A DNA stretch of 64,000 bases from Cyanomargarita calcarea GSE-NOS-MK-12-04C (GCA_019359595.1 JAHHGZ010000013.1:62001-126000), one strand, 5' to 3'. Positions 51,267 through 61,594 are shown, numbered from the stretch's first letter. The notes: a model not told the origin generated them from the letters alone. Translations and numbers: made by a program.

Positions 51267-52424
51267 ATGAAAGTTCTTTTTTTGACGACAATTCTGTTAA
51301 GTAAAAACTGTAATGGTGGTGAAGTTGCTTCTCAGTGGTTTATTGATGCGATTAGGGGTTTGGGACATCAAGTTACAGTTGTTGGCTATCTTCGTAAGGG
51401 AGATGCTTTTAAGCATAATCCGCAAGAGGTGTTAGTCGTTGATGAGCGGTATACGGAAACGAGAAAGTCTAAGTTTCATACCATGCTTTGGATGGGATAT
51501 AGTTTTCTCAAAAATCTCCCTTATTCATCAGCCAAATACTATTCTGCTGCTTACATCAGTTTAGTTAAAAAGTTATTGAATCAAGAGGACTATAACTGTA
51601 TTATTATTAACCACGCTCAGATGCTTTGGATAGAAAAATTTATCCCAGATAAGAGCAAGTTGATTAATATTGCTCAAAATATCGAGAATGAAATATATGA
51701 GGATCATGCTAAAAAAGCCAAGAATTTAATTTCAAGGTTTATTTATCAAAGAGAAGCGAGTTTAATTAGAGCGCAGGAAGAAAGTTTGCCAGGGATTCAA
51801 CAGGTTTGGACGTTGACTGAACACGACAATAAGTACTTTTCTCAATTCAGTGGTGCAAATAGAACTAAAACTTTTGGAATTGTAGCAACTGCGACAAATG
51901 TCAAGGAAAAGACTGTTAATAAATCCTGCGATATTGGTCTTTTAGGTAGTTGGTCATGGCAAGCAAATATCGAAGCCCTGGAATGGTTTCTAGAAGCTGT
52001 TTATCCTCATTTGCCAACTAATTTGTCAATTCATATTGCTGGCAAAGGTGCTGATTGGTTGGATGGTAAATATCCGAATATCATCTATTGCGGTGTCGTA
52101 CCAGATGCTCAAGAATTTATGGCACATTCCCGAGTTGTAGCGATTCCAACTTTGAGTGGAGGTGGTATCCAAATCAAAACTTTAGATGCAATTACCTCTG
52201 GTTCTTTCATCGTCGCTACCACTGTAGGTTTACGAGGAATTTCTCAACCCCCATCCACAGTTAAAATTGCCGACAATCCAGAAGAATTCGCTTCTTCTTT
52301 AGTTTCAGCCGTAGCTTTATCATCAACGCAAAAATCCTTTGATGAAGCTAAAAATTGGTACCAACAACGTCGAGATCAATTCCACAATGATGTTGCTGAT
52401 GCACTTAATAGAGCAAAGAGTTAA
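51267..52424 (+). CDS. Glycosyltransferase, GT4-like
   Basis: The 385-residue GT-B protein begins MKVLFLTTILLSKNCNGGEVASQWF. The middle has INIAQNIENEIYEDHAKKAK (~130-149) and VWTLTEHDNKYF (~180-191); the C-domain has IGLLGSWSWQANIEALEWFLEAV (in parts, ~223-245) and ALSGGGIQIKTLDAITSGSFIVATTVGLRG (~297-326, in parts), a donor-binding pattern with the usual acid replaced. It is likely membrane-associated through a hydrophobic face. Confidence 0.8.
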   Translation: MKVLFLTTILLSKNCNGGEVASQWFIDAIRGLGHQVTVVGYLRKGDAFKHNPQEVLVVDERYTETRKSKFHTMLWMGYSFLKNLPYSSAKYYSAAYISLVKKLLNQEDYNCIIINHAQMLWIEKFIPDKSKLINIAQNIENEIYEDHAKKAKNLISRFIYQREASLIRAQEESLPGIQQVWTLTEHDNKYFSQFSGANRTKTFGIVATATNVKEKTVNKSCDIGLLGSWSWQANIEALEWFLEAVYPHLPTNLSIHIAGKGADWLDGKYPNIIYCGVVPDAQEFMAHSRVVAIPTLSGGGIQIKTLDAITSGSFIVATTVGLRGISQPPSTVKIADNPEEFASSLVSAVALSSTQKSFDEAKNWYQQRRDQFHNDVADALNRAKS

Positions 52425-52537
52425 GAGGTGCCCTGCATCAAGAAAAATCCGAAGCCAAAAATCTCTCTCCAACCTCTTCCCTTTCCGTACTTAGCGTCTA
52501 AGCCGAGACGGCTGACTTCGCCTACGTGGTTAAATAA

Positions 52538-53380
52538 ATGAAAATATCAATCATTACACCCGTATATAATTCCGCCAAAACATTGGAGACAACTATCCAA
52601 AGTATTATCAATCAAAAAACCACATCGCAATTAGAATACATAATTGTTGATGGAGGCTCAAATGATGGCGGTCTAGAAATCATTCAGCGTTATTTAGATC
52701 ACATCGACATTTTTATTTCTGAAACTGATAAAGGTGTCTATGATGCGATGAATAAGGGTATTGCTCGTGCGACGGGTGACATTATCGGTATCATCAATGC
52801 TGATGATTGGTATAACGATAAAGCATTAGAAGCTGTGGAAACCATTTTTACACAAGAACCAGATGTTTCCATCGTTTACTCTCCCATACATAACTATTTT
52901 GACGGTAAGTATTTAAATACCTTCACACCAGGTAAATTAGAAAATCTTGTATTCAAATTTACCTTGAATCATCCTAGCTGCTTTGTGAGAAAGTCAGTCT
53001 ACGACCAGATAGGTGTGTTTGATTTAACCTACTCTATGGCGGCTGACTACGATTTCATTTTTCGAGCTTATAAATCTGGTGTTAGTTTTCGCTACCTTGA
53101 TACACCGCTTGTTTCGTACTCTCTTAACGGCATGACTGGAAAACCATCAAGTAAATTTAAACAAATCCATGAGAGTTGGAGAGTCGCATCAAAATTTGCT
53201 CAAAACACCTCTAAGGACTTAGAAAAACAACGTCAAAAATTTTACTTAGTTTGGCTAGTTAAAGAATACCTAACCTTGCCATTCAAGCAATTTATTAAAC
53301 CCCATACTGCTAGGAAAATCAAAGCTTTTGTGAGAAATATCTTAGGAGGTTTGCCATCCGATCGCTATGGAGCATGGTGA
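52538..53380 (+). CDS. Glycosyltransferase, GT2 family
   Basis: The 280-residue GT-A enzyme starts MKISIITPVYNSAKTLETT, followed by IIVDGGSNDGG (~33-43) and ETDKGVYDAMNKGIARATGD (~61-80), then IINADDWY (~83-90), the DxD-type metal site. AADYDFIFRAYKSG (~167-180) holds the catalytic base region. WcaA/PgaC-like enzymes add a single sugar to a lipid-linked acceptor. It is likely part of the operon; the GAAGGAA repeats at 53390 follow. Confidence 0.88.
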   Translation: MKISIITPVYNSAKTLETTIQSIINQKTTSQLEYIIVDGGSNDGGLEIIQRYLDHIDIFISETDKGVYDAMNKGIARATGDIIGIINADDWYNDKALEAVETIFTQEPDVSIVYSPIHNYFDGKYLNTFTPGKLENLVFKFTLNHPSCFVRKSVYDQIGVFDLTYSMAADYDFIFRAYKSGVSFRYLDTPLVSYSLNGMTGKPSSKFKQIHESWRVASKFAQNTSKDLEKQRQKFYLVWLVKEYLTLPFKQFIKPHTARKIKAFVRNILGGLPSDRYGAW

Positions 53381-53387
53381 CATTAAA

Positions 53388-53420
53388 TGAAGGAAGAAGG
53401 AAGAAGGAAGAAGGAAGAAG
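53388..53420. repeat. GAAGGAA tandem repeat
   Basis: Four to five GAAGGAA units occur 10 bases after the GT2 stop. The same unit is found in both arms at 11196-11232 and 11690-11715 and in the 43918 element. It is a third heptad family in this window. Confidence 0.7.
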
Positions 53421-53503
53421 AATGTTTGTACAGCGGTTCCTGCTGTTATGAAGTACAGTCTCCACTCTTTCATATATTCTGAAAATATGGGGATTTTCTC
53501 GCT

Positions 53504-54289
53504 ATGAAAAGTTTTGCAGAAGTCTCGGTACTGAACACGAGATTCCATAAAGTAACAGTCCATCAACTAATCCAATATTTAGTATCGGCTGCAAAAACAG
53601 AAACCAAAAAAATTGTTGGTAATGTGAATATCCGAGCGATGAACTTTGCCTATGAACTACCTTGGTATCGAGATTTTATAAATGATGCTGATTTGGTTTT
53701 TTGTGATGGATTCGGCATTATTTTAGGAGCTAAATTTTGCGGATGTTCTGTCGATTCCACTCATCGGATGACTTGTCCTGATTACATCGAAGATTTAGTC
53801 AAGGCTTGTGAAAAAAACAATGTCTCTTTGTTTATTCTTGCTGGTCGTCCTGGTGTAGTAGAAAAGGCGATTCATAAGTTTAACGTGATTGCACCAAACT
53901 TAAAAGTAGAAGGGCATCATGGCTATTTCAAAAAGTCTGGTGCGGAAAATGATGCTGTTATTCAGAAGATTAACGAGTTTCAACCTGGAATCTTATATAT
54001 AGGTTTTGGGATGCCATTGCAGGAACGTTGGATTGTAGAAAATTTTGACCGCATAGAAGCGCGGATTTTCTTACCTCTAGGTGCTTGCCTTGACTTCTAT
54101 ACGGATACTGTAAACAGAGGACCTTCTTGGCTTACTGACAACGGATTTGAGTGGCTTTCACGATTTATTACCGAACCACGCCGCCTCTGGAAACGATATT
54201 TCTTGGGAAATTTCGTTTTTTTCTATCGAGTTTTTTGTAATAAGCTTTTCAATTCCCCAAAAAAAAAGCGACTTCAACATAAAGACTGA
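53504..54289 (+). CDS. WecG/TagA/CpsF-family glycosyltransferase (GT26)
   Basis: The 261-residue protein holds the GT26 core: NVNIRAMNFAYELPWYRDFINDADLVFCDGFGIILG (in parts, ~41-77, with the conserved DG), FILAGRPGVVEKA (~110-122), GHHGYFKKS (~138-146), ILYIGFGMPLQERWIVEN (~165-182) and FLPLGACLDFYTDTVNRGPSW (in parts, ~193-213). Such enzymes transfer ManNAcA or GlcA-type sugars to a lipid-linked acceptor, usually the second or third step. Predicted to act at the inner leaflet. Confidence 0.9.
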   Translation: MKSFAEVSVLNTRFHKVTVHQLIQYLVSAAKTETKKIVGNVNIRAMNFAYELPWYRDFINDADLVFCDGFGIILGAKFCGCSVDSTHRMTCPDYIEDLVKACEKNNVSLFILAGRPGVVEKAIHKFNVIAPNLKVEGHHGYFKKSGAENDAVIQKINEFQPGILYIGFGMPLQERWIVENFDRIEARIFLPLGACLDFYTDTVNRGPSWLTDNGFEWLSRFITEPRRLWKRYFLGNFVFFYRVFCNKLFNSPKKKRLQHKD

Positions 54290-54528
54290 AATTTCAGTTG
54301 ATAGTTGTTCTTCTCAAGCTATTTTTTGGGTGCATTTAATTGGGAAATTTTGCATGGATTGGCCTCCTATACTCCCAATTTAGGATTGCTATTAATGCAC
54401 TAGGGTGTGAATCGCCTCCGGTTAACTCTAAATGAGAGTAGCTGAATCTCCGTTTCTGACAGCTTGAAGTTTGTTTGCACCAACTTACCTAACGTCACAG
54501 TAACTAGAGGCGATCGCAATTTTCCTAT

Positions 54529-55056
54529 ATGATTAACCCCCCTCCTTGTCTATTGACACTAAAATGGTTCGGGAAAATACTTGGTAGCAATACTGCCGAT
54601 TTTGTCAAGATAGGCGACAAATATTTAAAGATCAGAGGTTATTTTATTACTTACCATGATTTACATCATCTTGAAGCTTCTTGTTTAGATAGAGTTCAAA
54701 TAGGAAGACACATGGTAAGTGGAATTCATGGCATTAACTCAGATATGTTTCATGACTCCCCAATTGTAGAGGAGTATGATGGCATATTGGATGAGATTCG
54801 TGTTGTGTTTCATCAGTGGATATCTCGACCATCGCTATTCACAACTCTGAAAGGAATCTTTTGGATGTTCTGGATAATATTATATGGTCTCAACTCAATC
54901 GCTATCGTATTTCGCTTAGTTAGAGCCAGCAAACATCGCGAAGACTTTTACAAGTTAGCTGAGAACATGATATTCGTTAGTTCAAATGAATTTAATGAAT
55001 TTAATGTTCAGAATAATACTAACCAGGAAATTTCCTTAGGCAATTACGGGCATTGA
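54529..55056 (+). CDS. Hypothetical protein with one or two TM segments
   Basis: The 175-residue protein has a soluble N-terminal region (KIGDKYLKIRGYFITYHDLHHLEASC), a short Gly/His-rich part (GRHMVSGIHGINSDMFHD) and a TM stretch at ~107-128 (LKGIFWMFWIILYGLNSIAIVF). A polar C-terminus follows. No family is recognised. It sits between WecG and the xylanase-like gene and may be an accessory protein of the locus. Start context is weak; HIP1 sits just before the ATG. Confidence 0.5.
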   Translation: MINPPPCLLTLKWFGKILGSNTADFVKIGDKYLKIRGYFITYHDLHHLEASCLDRVQIGRHMVSGIHGINSDMFHDSPIVEEYDGILDEIRVVFHQWISRPSLFTTLKGIFWMFWIILYGLNSIAIVFRLVRASKHREDFYKLAENMIFVSSNEFNEFNVQNNTNQEISLGNYGH

Positions 55057-55218
55057 AGATTGATTAGGGTGCTTATTATTTAACGTAAGTTGCTAGTTAT
55101 ATAGTTAGGGTTGGCAATGGGTAATAGTCCTTTCAATAACCCATTGTAAAACCACATCTTTTCATGGAATTGCATCCTTGATTAATGCAGATAATTATCT
55201 TAAAAATAATAGTTAATT

Positions 55219-56397
55219 ATGGCTTATAAACGATTAATTAGTAGGCGGCATATTATGCGTTTAGGTCTTGCAACTCTGTCGGGTATAGGGGTTGTTTTAG
55301 GAGCTAAAAAAATTTATCCACGTCAACAGATTTCATCATTTAGCAACCAAGAAAAGAACTTAAGACGAGATTTTACAGTATCTGGAAAGACTCCCCTGAG
55401 AAATCGTGCTGCTAGCAAAGGATTGATTTATGGAGCCGCAGGTAACTACCCGGCATTATCTTCAGATGAAGCATTTAAAAAGCGTTTTGCACAGGAATGC
55501 GGTATTCTTGTTCCGGAAAATGAACTTAAATGGGATACCTTACGCCCTACTCCATACATTTTTGATTTTTCTAAAGGTGATTGGTTAGCTCAATTCGCAC
55601 AGCGTAACAATATGCTTTTTCGGGGGCATAATTTGGTCTGGAATCAGTTTATGCCTGAGTGGTTTAAGGAGGTAGTCAACCGTCAGAACGCCGAAAAATT
55701 CTTGGTCGAACATATCACAACTGTCACCAAACACTATGTCGGTCAGATGCATTCCTGGGATGTGGTAAATGAGGGGATCGATCCAAATCACGGAAACCCT
55801 GACGGATTGGCAAATTCACCGTGGCTAGATTTCTTAGGTGCAGATTACATTGAACTTGCCTTTCGAGTTGCTGCTCAATCCGATCCTAAAGCTTTGCTAG
55901 TTTACAACGAGGGAGGACTAAAGTATGACACTCCTGAACACGAAGCAAGGAGAACCGCTGTTCTGAAATTGCTAGAACATTTGAAATCTAGAGGAACACC
56001 AATTCATGCTCTTGGTATGGAATCCCATATTTTAGCTCATGAAACCCGTTTCAATCCCAAAAAATTACGGACTTTCCTGAGTGATGTCGCAAGTCTTGGT
56101 TTGAAAATTATGATTACTGAATTAGATGTAATAGACCAAAAGTTACCAGCAGATCCAACGCTTCGCGATCGCATAGTTGCTGGAGCCTATCAAGACTTTC
56201 TTTCAGTGGTGTTAGATGAAAAAGCAACGATCGCTGTACTAACTTGGGGATTGAGCGATCGCTACACCTGGATTTCACGGTTTAATTCCCGTTCAGATGC
56301 TGCAACCGTGCGTCCTTTGCCCCTGGACTCAGATTTTAAACCTAAGTTGGGCTGGAATGCGATCGCTTCTTCATTTGACAAAGCTCCAAAACGTTAG
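55219..56397 (+). CDS. Tat-exported GH10 endo-1,4-beta-xylanase-like glycoside hydrolase
   Basis: The 392-residue protein begins with a twin-arginine signal (SRRHIMRLGLATLSG, residues ~8-22). The GH10 barrel contains ECGILVPENELKWD (~93-106), FRGHNLVWNQFMPEW (~133-147), WDVVNEGID with the acid/base Glu (~179-187) and MITELDVID with the nucleophile Glu (~297-305). Export is probably to the periplasm or outside, where it would cut the polymer made by this locus or clear failed chains. GH10 enzymes prefer xylan; the substrate here is unproven. Confidence 0.9.
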   Translation: MAYKRLISRRHIMRLGLATLSGIGVVLGAKKIYPRQQISSFSNQEKNLRRDFTVSGKTPLRNRAASKGLIYGAAGNYPALSSDEAFKKRFAQECGILVPENELKWDTLRPTPYIFDFSKGDWLAQFAQRNNMLFRGHNLVWNQFMPEWFKEVVNRQNAEKFLVEHITTVTKHYVGQMHSWDVVNEGIDPNHGNPDGLANSPWLDFLGADYIELAFRVAAQSDPKALLVYNEGGLKYDTPEHEARRTAVLKLLEHLKSRGTPIHALGMESHILAHETRFNPKKLRTFLSDVASLGLKIMITELDVIDQKLPADPTLRDRIVAGAYQDFLSVVLDEKATIAVLTWGLSDRYTWISRFNSRSDAATVRPLPLDSDFKPKLGWNAIASSFDKAPKR

Positions 56398-56671
56398 CAA
56401 AAAAACCAAGTTTTCCACCTCAATTTTTCTAGTTTTGCTACTTGACTAAACAATTTCTACATTTTAGATTTCGGATTGTGAGGGGAGAAAAATCTCCAAA
56501 TGAGTGGAGGTTTCAACTTCCCACAAAATCCGAAATCCAAAATTTATTGACCGAATTCTCTGGTATATATGTCGCTGTAAATCCAGAGAATCTTGTCAGT
56601 TAGACAGATTGTTATTTATTCACCGACTCAGGAGTGCAGTTAACGGTACAAATTCAAAGATTAAAATTATC

Positions 56672-58099
56672 ATGGTTCCCAAATATATACCAGTAGAAAG
56701 CCTCAAAACAGATTTGAGGTCTGCTCAAGGCACAAAGATACAGAAAGGATTAGCGATAAGATTAATCCGCGTATTAACACTTGTACTTCTAGATGCCATA
56801 TCTCTGTCCTTAGCATGGAGCTTGGCAGTCTACTATGGAACACCATTACCTTCTCCTTGGACACAAAATTTATCTTTTCTATTACTAACTCTAATTACTG
56901 CAATCGGCATCTTTGCAACAACAGGACAGTATAAAGCAGGAGTTCGTCGGCGCAATTATTTTGACCTGATAAAAGCAATTTTTCTATCAGAGTTATTACT
57001 CTTACTTATTGCTTTTCTTTATGAACCAAATCGCTATGTCTCGCGCTCAACTTTTCTATTATTTTGCTTTTTGTCCATAACATTCATCTGTACTGCTCGT
57101 CTGATATTTGATATCACTACTAAATTAGTACGGAAAAAAGGGCTAGCTCGTCACCCCGTTTTTCTCATCGCGGATGCAGAGGAACGAGAGGCTAATATTA
57201 GCATTATAGAAAAAGAAAATGCCTATTCTATACTTGCAGTAACTGACGCTAGCTGTCTTGACAAATGTAACCGAGAAAAAACCTTTGCCTCACTTCAGAG
57301 AATGGGTATAGTAGAAGTTTTTGTCTCTTGGGATGCAATCAAGAATCGTTTATATGTTTGCTGGCATTTCCAGACTGCAGGTATTACTATCCGAATACTG
57401 CCGAAACAGAAGGATGCTTTTCCACGTAATTCTATATTTTCTGCAATCGGTGAAGTTCCAAGTCATATGATTCCAGCACCAATTGTTGCAGGCAGCGATT
57501 TCTGGGTGAAGCGGTGTTTTGACTTTTATTTCTCAGTGATTTTGGTACTAATTATTTCACCTGTCTATCTTCTAATTGCCTTGCTAATTAAGTTAGATTC
57601 TCCTGGACCAGTCTTCTTCAAGCAAAATCGCATCGGTTTACATTGTCAAAATTTCAAAATGTGGAAATTTCGGACAATGATTACAAATGCAGACAAAATG
57701 CAAGCAGCCTTAGAAGCAAAGAATCAGAACAAGGATGGTGTTTTGTTTAAAATGAAAGACGACCCTCGCATCACAAAAATTGGCAAATTTTTACGACGTT
57801 ACAGCCTGGACGAATTGCCACAACTTTTTAATGTTGTACTTGGAGAAATGAGTCTTGTTGGGCCTCGTCCTCTGCCGATGCGAGATGTTGAGAAATTTCA
57901 AACAAAACACTTTATCCGACAAGAAGTTCTACCGGGGATGACAGGATTGTGGCAAGTTTCTGGTCGCTCTAATATTGAGGATTTTGAAGATGTGATCAAA
58001 TTAGACCTAGATTACATTCAAAATTGGTCTTTATGGGTAGATTTACAAATTTTGCTGAAAACTGTACAAGCTGTTTTTCAAAAGTCAGGTGCCTACTAG
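56672..58099 (+). CDS. Polyprenyl-phosphate sugar phosphotransferase (WbaP/exopolysaccharide initiating enzyme)
   Basis: The 475-residue initiating enzyme transfers a sugar-1-phosphate to undecaprenyl phosphate. The start is ATG 56672 ([12 protein letters not shown]); an upstream open frame of 56 codons lacks support. Four N-terminal TM helices (~40-150), a CoA-binding-like middle and the C-terminal bacterial sugar transferase domain (~278-475: [69 protein letters not shown] in parts, [14 protein letters not shown]) are all present. It is the expected first step of the pathway. It follows the GH10 gene by about 270 bases. Confidence 0.9.
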   Translation: MVPKYIPVESLKTDLRSAQGTKIQKGLAIRLIRVLTLVLLDAISLSLAWSLAVYYGTPLPSPWTQNLSFLLLTLITAIGIFATTGQYKAGVRRRNYFDLIKAIFLSELLLLLIAFLYEPNRYVSRSTFLLFCFLSITFICTARLIFDITTKLVRKKGLARHPVFLIADAEEREANISIIEKENAYSILAVTDASCLDKCNREKTFASLQRMGIVEVFVSWDAIKNRLYVCWHFQTAGITIRILPKQKDAFPRNSIFSAIGEVPSHMIPAPIVAGSDFWVKRCFDFYFSVILVLIISPVYLLIALLIKLDSPGPVFFKQNRIGLHCQNFKMWKFRTMITNADKMQAALEAKNQNKDGVLFKMKDDPRITKIGKFLRRYSLDELPQLFNVVLGEMSLVGPRPLPMRDVEKFQTKHFIRQEVLPGMTGLWQVSGRSNIEDFEDVIKLDLDYIQNWSLWVDLQILLKTVQAVFQKSGAY

Positions 58100-58132
58100 T
58101 AGCTCCCTACCCCCAATTCTGGGGGAGAAGAA

Positions 58133-58280
58133 GGCGTTGCTGACTCCGGGTATGAATCGCTAAATCCGCCCTCACCCTAGCCCTCTCCCTTAGGGAGAGG
58201 GAAGAATAATTAAAAGCTCCCCTCTCCCTAGGGAGAGGGGTCGGGGGTGAGGGCAATTCATACCTCAATTCAGCAACGCC
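58133..58280. repeat. 148-bp imperfect palindromic element (MITE-like)
   Basis: The arms GGCGTTGCTGA...GTATGAAT (58133-58155) and ATTCATACC...TCAGCAACGCC (58256-58280) are complementary. Nested within are CGCCCTCACCC with GGGTGAGGGC and two CTCTCCCT(T)AGGGAGAG hairpins. It contains no protein of its own. Such elements are common in cyanobacteria and are mobilised by unlinked transposases. Confidence 0.8.
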
Positions 58281-58454
58281 GAGAAGAAAATTCAAAGTCC
58301 CCCAAATTTGGGGGATTTAGGGGGCTTTTGGGGTTTTCCGTGACTAGTGTATAAATCTCCGGTTGGCGGCAAATTTGGCTGTAATTAATTTATTGAGGTA
58401 GTAAAAATTACTTTACTCACTTCTTACAGCAAGTGCCGTCACCCTATAGGTGCA
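58281..58454. other. Spacer between the palindromic element and the nucleotidyltransferase gene
   Basis: It contains CCCCCAAATTTGGGGGATTTAGGGGGCTTTTGGGG (in parts), a second C/G-rich near-palindrome, then AT-rich DNA. No gene is seen. Confidence 0.4.
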
Positions 58455-59660
58455 ATGATACAAATTTTATCGTCATACGACACCAGAAACAAGTTAAGCA
58501 ATTTGCGAAAAGAAGCGGAATTACTCCTTTGTTGTGCCCGCACTCACTTAAATTTTTCCACAACTGAGCTACTTAAAACTTTACTTCAAGAGAATATTGA
58601 CTGGGAATATCTGCTCAACATAGCTCATTGCCATAAGGTCATGCCACTTTTGTATTGGAGTCTGAAAAATACTTGCTCTTCTTCTGTTCCCCAAGCCGAA
58701 TTTGATAAGCTTCGCAATTATTTCCAAAGCAATAATTATAGTAACCTAATTTTAACTCAAGAATTAATCAAACTCCTACGCTTATTTGAAAGTCAGAAAA
58801 TTCCCGTTATCCCTTTCAAAGGACCTGTCTTAGCGGCTTCTATTTATCGTAACCTTTCACTTCGTAGAATCGGCGATTTGGATATTTTAGTCCAACAACA
58901 GGACTTTCAAAAAGTTGCAGATTTACTATCAGCCCAAGGATATAAATTAAAGATTGACGTTCCTTGGGAATGTCACTTTGTACGTGATGATGGTTCCTCT
59001 AACATAGACCTTCATAGAGACATCGTACCAAAACACTTGTGTTGCTCTGTTAGTGATAATTATTGGTGGGAGCATATTGAGCCATTTTCCCTCGCTGGAA
59101 CAAAAATTTCTAACCTCACCCCAGAAGCATCGCTTCTCATTCTCTGTCTGAATGGCACTAAAGAATGTTGGCAAAGTTTGAACAGAATTTGCGATGTTGC
59201 GGAATTAATCCGCACCCATCCAGAAATGGACTGGAACCATATTATGGAAGAATTTACTATTTTGGGGTGCAAAAGACTGATTTCTTTAGGTCTTATCCTT
59301 GCAGGAGAACTTTTGGCAGCACCGCTAACAGAAGAAGTTTGGCAGTGGGTAAAATCAGATTCAGTAGCAAAGTCTTTAGCGTTTCAGGTGAGGGAACAAC
59401 TATTTTCTGATTCCGCTCAAGAAATAGGAGAGGTTGAAAGAACCATCTTCCACATTAAAACAAGAGAGCGTCTGCGAGACAAATTTCAGAGTTTTCTCGG
59501 TTTAATGAACCATTCTGGCTGGCTGACTCCGACACAAAAAGATTTAGATTTTTTATCTTTACCTCTGTTTCTTTACTGGCTTTACTTTTTGATTCGACCA
59601 ATTCGAGTCCTTAAAGACTATGGGTTGAGTCCTTTAAGAAAACTTTTACTACCTCAGTAA
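58455..59660 (+). CDS. Nucleotidyltransferase-fold protein (NTP_transf_5 family)
   Basis: The 401-residue protein has SQKIPVIPFKGPVLAASIYRNLSLRRIGDLDILVQQQDF (in parts, ~114-154), with GDLDILV carrying the acidic catalytic pair of the nucleotidyltransferase fold. Helical segments precede and follow, as in the NTP_transf_5 family. Members occur in bacterial surface-polysaccharide and peptide clusters; no substrate is known. It may transfer a nucleotide to a sugar or protein. The start at 58455 is an ATG. Confidence 0.8.
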   Translation: MIQILSSYDTRNKLSNLRKEAELLLCCARTHLNFSTTELLKTLLQENIDWEYLLNIAHCHKVMPLLYWSLKNTCSSSVPQAEFDKLRNYFQSNNYSNLILTQELIKLLRLFESQKIPVIPFKGPVLAASIYRNLSLRRIGDLDILVQQQDFQKVADLLSAQGYKLKIDVPWECHFVRDDGSSNIDLHRDIVPKHLCCSVSDNYWWEHIEPFSLAGTKISNLTPEASLLILCLNGTKECWQSLNRICDVAELIRTHPEMDWNHIMEEFTILGCKRLISLGLILAGELLAAPLTEEVWQWVKSDSVAKSLAFQVREQLFSDSAQEIGEVERTIFHIKTRERLRDKFQSFLGLMNHSGWLTPTQKDLDFLSLPLFLYWLYFLIRPIRVLKDYGLSPLRKLLLPQ

Positions 59661-59731
59661 TTTATTCCTACGTTCAGATTATGGTGTATCATCTATCACG
59701 ATTGCATAGATTCTCAAAACTTTGGGGTTTT

Positions 59732-61594
59732 ATGAAAAATTTCCTGGTGATATGTTTAGTTTGTTTATTGTGCTTGACAGCAAGCATTTTTCCTGTAAAT
59801 GCTGTACCATTGCCATCCAAGGCTCAGGGGATCAATGTTAAAGCATTTGGTGCTAAGGGAGATGGAAGAACTGATGATACTAAGGCAATACAGCAAGCAC
59901 TTGATGCAGCCAGCAAAAATAAAGGAACTGGCACTGAGAGGAATAATTTAGTTTATCTGCCGAACGGTACTTATTTGATTAGTGCTACATTGTCCTGGCC
60001 TAGTAAGAGAATAATTGTATCAGGACAGACTAGAGAAAAAACTGTTATTAAGTTAAAAGACAATAGTCCCGGATTTAGCTCTAGCAACAAACCTCTGCCA
60101 GCAATCACGACTTTTGAAGGTGAAAGCACGGGTCAAGCTTTTAGCAATGCAATTTATGACTTGACTGTAGATATTGGTTCTGGTAATCAAGGTGCGATTG
60201 GGATTCGTTTTTTGAATAACAATCAGGGAGGACTCCGTAACGTCGCAATTAAATCAAGCGATCGCGATCGACGTGGGAGTGTTGGTCTAGCATTGACAAG
60301 AGCTTGGCCTGGTCCTGCGATGATTCGTGACTTGCAGATTTCTGGTTTTGACTATGGCATTGAGGTGCAGCAGCCAGAATATAGTCTGGTTTTTGAGGAT
60401 ATAGCTTTAACAAACCAGAGAGTTGCTGGCATAAAAAACACCGCAAACATCTTAAGTATTCGAGGCTTAACAAGCAAAAACTCAGTACCAGTCATACAAA
60501 ATGTTAATAGTGATACAGGTATGATTGTTGTACTGAATGGAGACTTTAAAGGTGGTTCTTCATCTTTTACCGCAATCGAAAATCGCGGTGGAACGCTATA
60601 CGCTCGAAATATCAAAACATCTGGGTATAAATCCGCGATTAAAAACGGATGTAAGGTGATTCGGGGTAATAACGTCACCGAGTATATTTCGGGAAAGGTG
60701 TATAGTTTATTTCCCACTCCCAAGCGATCGTTACAATTAGCTGTAGAGGAAGTGCCTGTAATTCCTCAAGATGACTTCAAGGATTGGGTAAGTGTCACTG
60801 ACTACGGTGCAAACGGTGAGGACGATAAAGATGATACTGCAGCCATTCAAAAGGCAATGGATGCAGGTACGACAGTTTATTTTCCGAATGGTAAGTATTT
60901 CATCAGCGATACGATTCGTGTCCGGGGCAAGGTTCGCAGAATCACAGGATTGCATTCCACCTTCAAGGTGAATCCTCCACTCCAGAATCAGGATAAACCA
61001 GTTTTTCGGTTTGAAGAAGGCGAACGCAATGCCATCATTCTGGAGCGTTTCTGGGGTGATTACGGTGGAGGTGCTTTTCATTGGATAGAGCATGCCTCAT
61101 CCAAAACTTTAATTTTGAGAAACATTTACATGGGTTCTGGCGCGGTCTATCGCAATACGGGTTCTGGTAAGCTTTTTATTGAAGATGTTACAGGCTATGG
61201 GAATCTAGTATTTAACAAGCAAAAGGTTTGGGCGAGACAGTTGAATGTAGAAGCTGCTGCTACCCAAATTACCAACAATGGCGGCAGCTTATGGATACTG
61301 GGACTCAAAACTGAAGATGAAGGTACAGTAGTCGAAACAACTAATGGTGGAAAAACAGAGATTTTGGGTGGGTTAGTTTATCCAGCTACTCGAAAGATAC
61401 CAGATGACAGACCAGCTTTCATTAACGATGAATCAAAACTCTCTGTGATTATTCGCACTTCTTACTATCAAGGTGGTCGCTATCAGACTGTTGTGAGAGA
61501 AAAAAGAAAAGGTGCAACCAAGAAGTTAATGTACACAGATATTCCCCGCATTGGTGAAATCAATATTATTCCTCTGTATGCGGGGTATGAATAA
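59732..61594 (+). CDS. Secreted two-domain pectate-lyase-3/beta-helix protein
   Basis: The 620-residue protein has a signal peptide (MKNFLVICLVCLLCLTASIFP, ending NA at ~24). Two right-handed beta-helix domains of the pectate_lyase_3 family follow: the first starts INVKAFGAKGDGRTDDTKAI (~36-55) and LPNGTYLISATLSW (~94-107); the second WVSVTDYGANGEDDKDDTAAI (in parts, ~352-372) and FPNGKYFISDTI (~384-395). Such proteins cleave or bind polysaccharides; a GH55/pectate lyase-like role is likely. ATG 59681 would add 17 residues before the signal. Its mirrored Ca-binding DxxDDT motifs are intact in both domains. Confidence 0.85.
   Translation: MKNFLVICLVCLLCLTASIFPVNAVPLPSKAQGINVKAFGAKGDGRTDDTKAIQQALDAASKNKGTGTERNNLVYLPNGTYLISATLSWPSKRIIVSGQTREKTVIKLKDNSPGFSSSNKPLPAITTFEGESTGQAFSNAIYDLTVDIGSGNQGAIGIRFLNNNQGGLRNVAIKSSDRDRRGSVGLALTRAWPGPAMIRDLQISGFDYGIEVQQPEYSLVFEDIALTNQRVAGIKNTANILSIRGLTSKNSVPVIQNVNSDTGMIVVLNGDFKGGSSSFTAIENRGGTLYARNIKTSGYKSAIKNGCKVIRGNNVTEYISGKVYSLFPTPKRSLQLAVEEVPVIPQDDFKDWVSVTDYGANGEDDKDDTAAIQKAMDAGTTVYFPNGKYFISDTIRVRGKVRRITGLHSTFKVNPPLQNQDKPVFRFEEGERNAIILERFWGDYGGGAFHWIEHASSKTLILRNIYMGSGAVYRNTGSGKLFIEDVTGYGNLVFNKQKVWARQLNVEAAATQITNNGGSLWILGLKTEDEGTVVETTNGGKTEILGGLVYPATRKIPDDRPAFINDESKLSVIIRTSYYQGGRYQTVVREKRKGATKKLMYTDIPRIGEINIIPLYAGYE

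Noticed and set aside
58107-58295. 62-aa minus-strand ORF
   Set aside because: It is translated from the palindromic element 58133-58280 (low-complexity SPPTPLPRERGA-type peptide).
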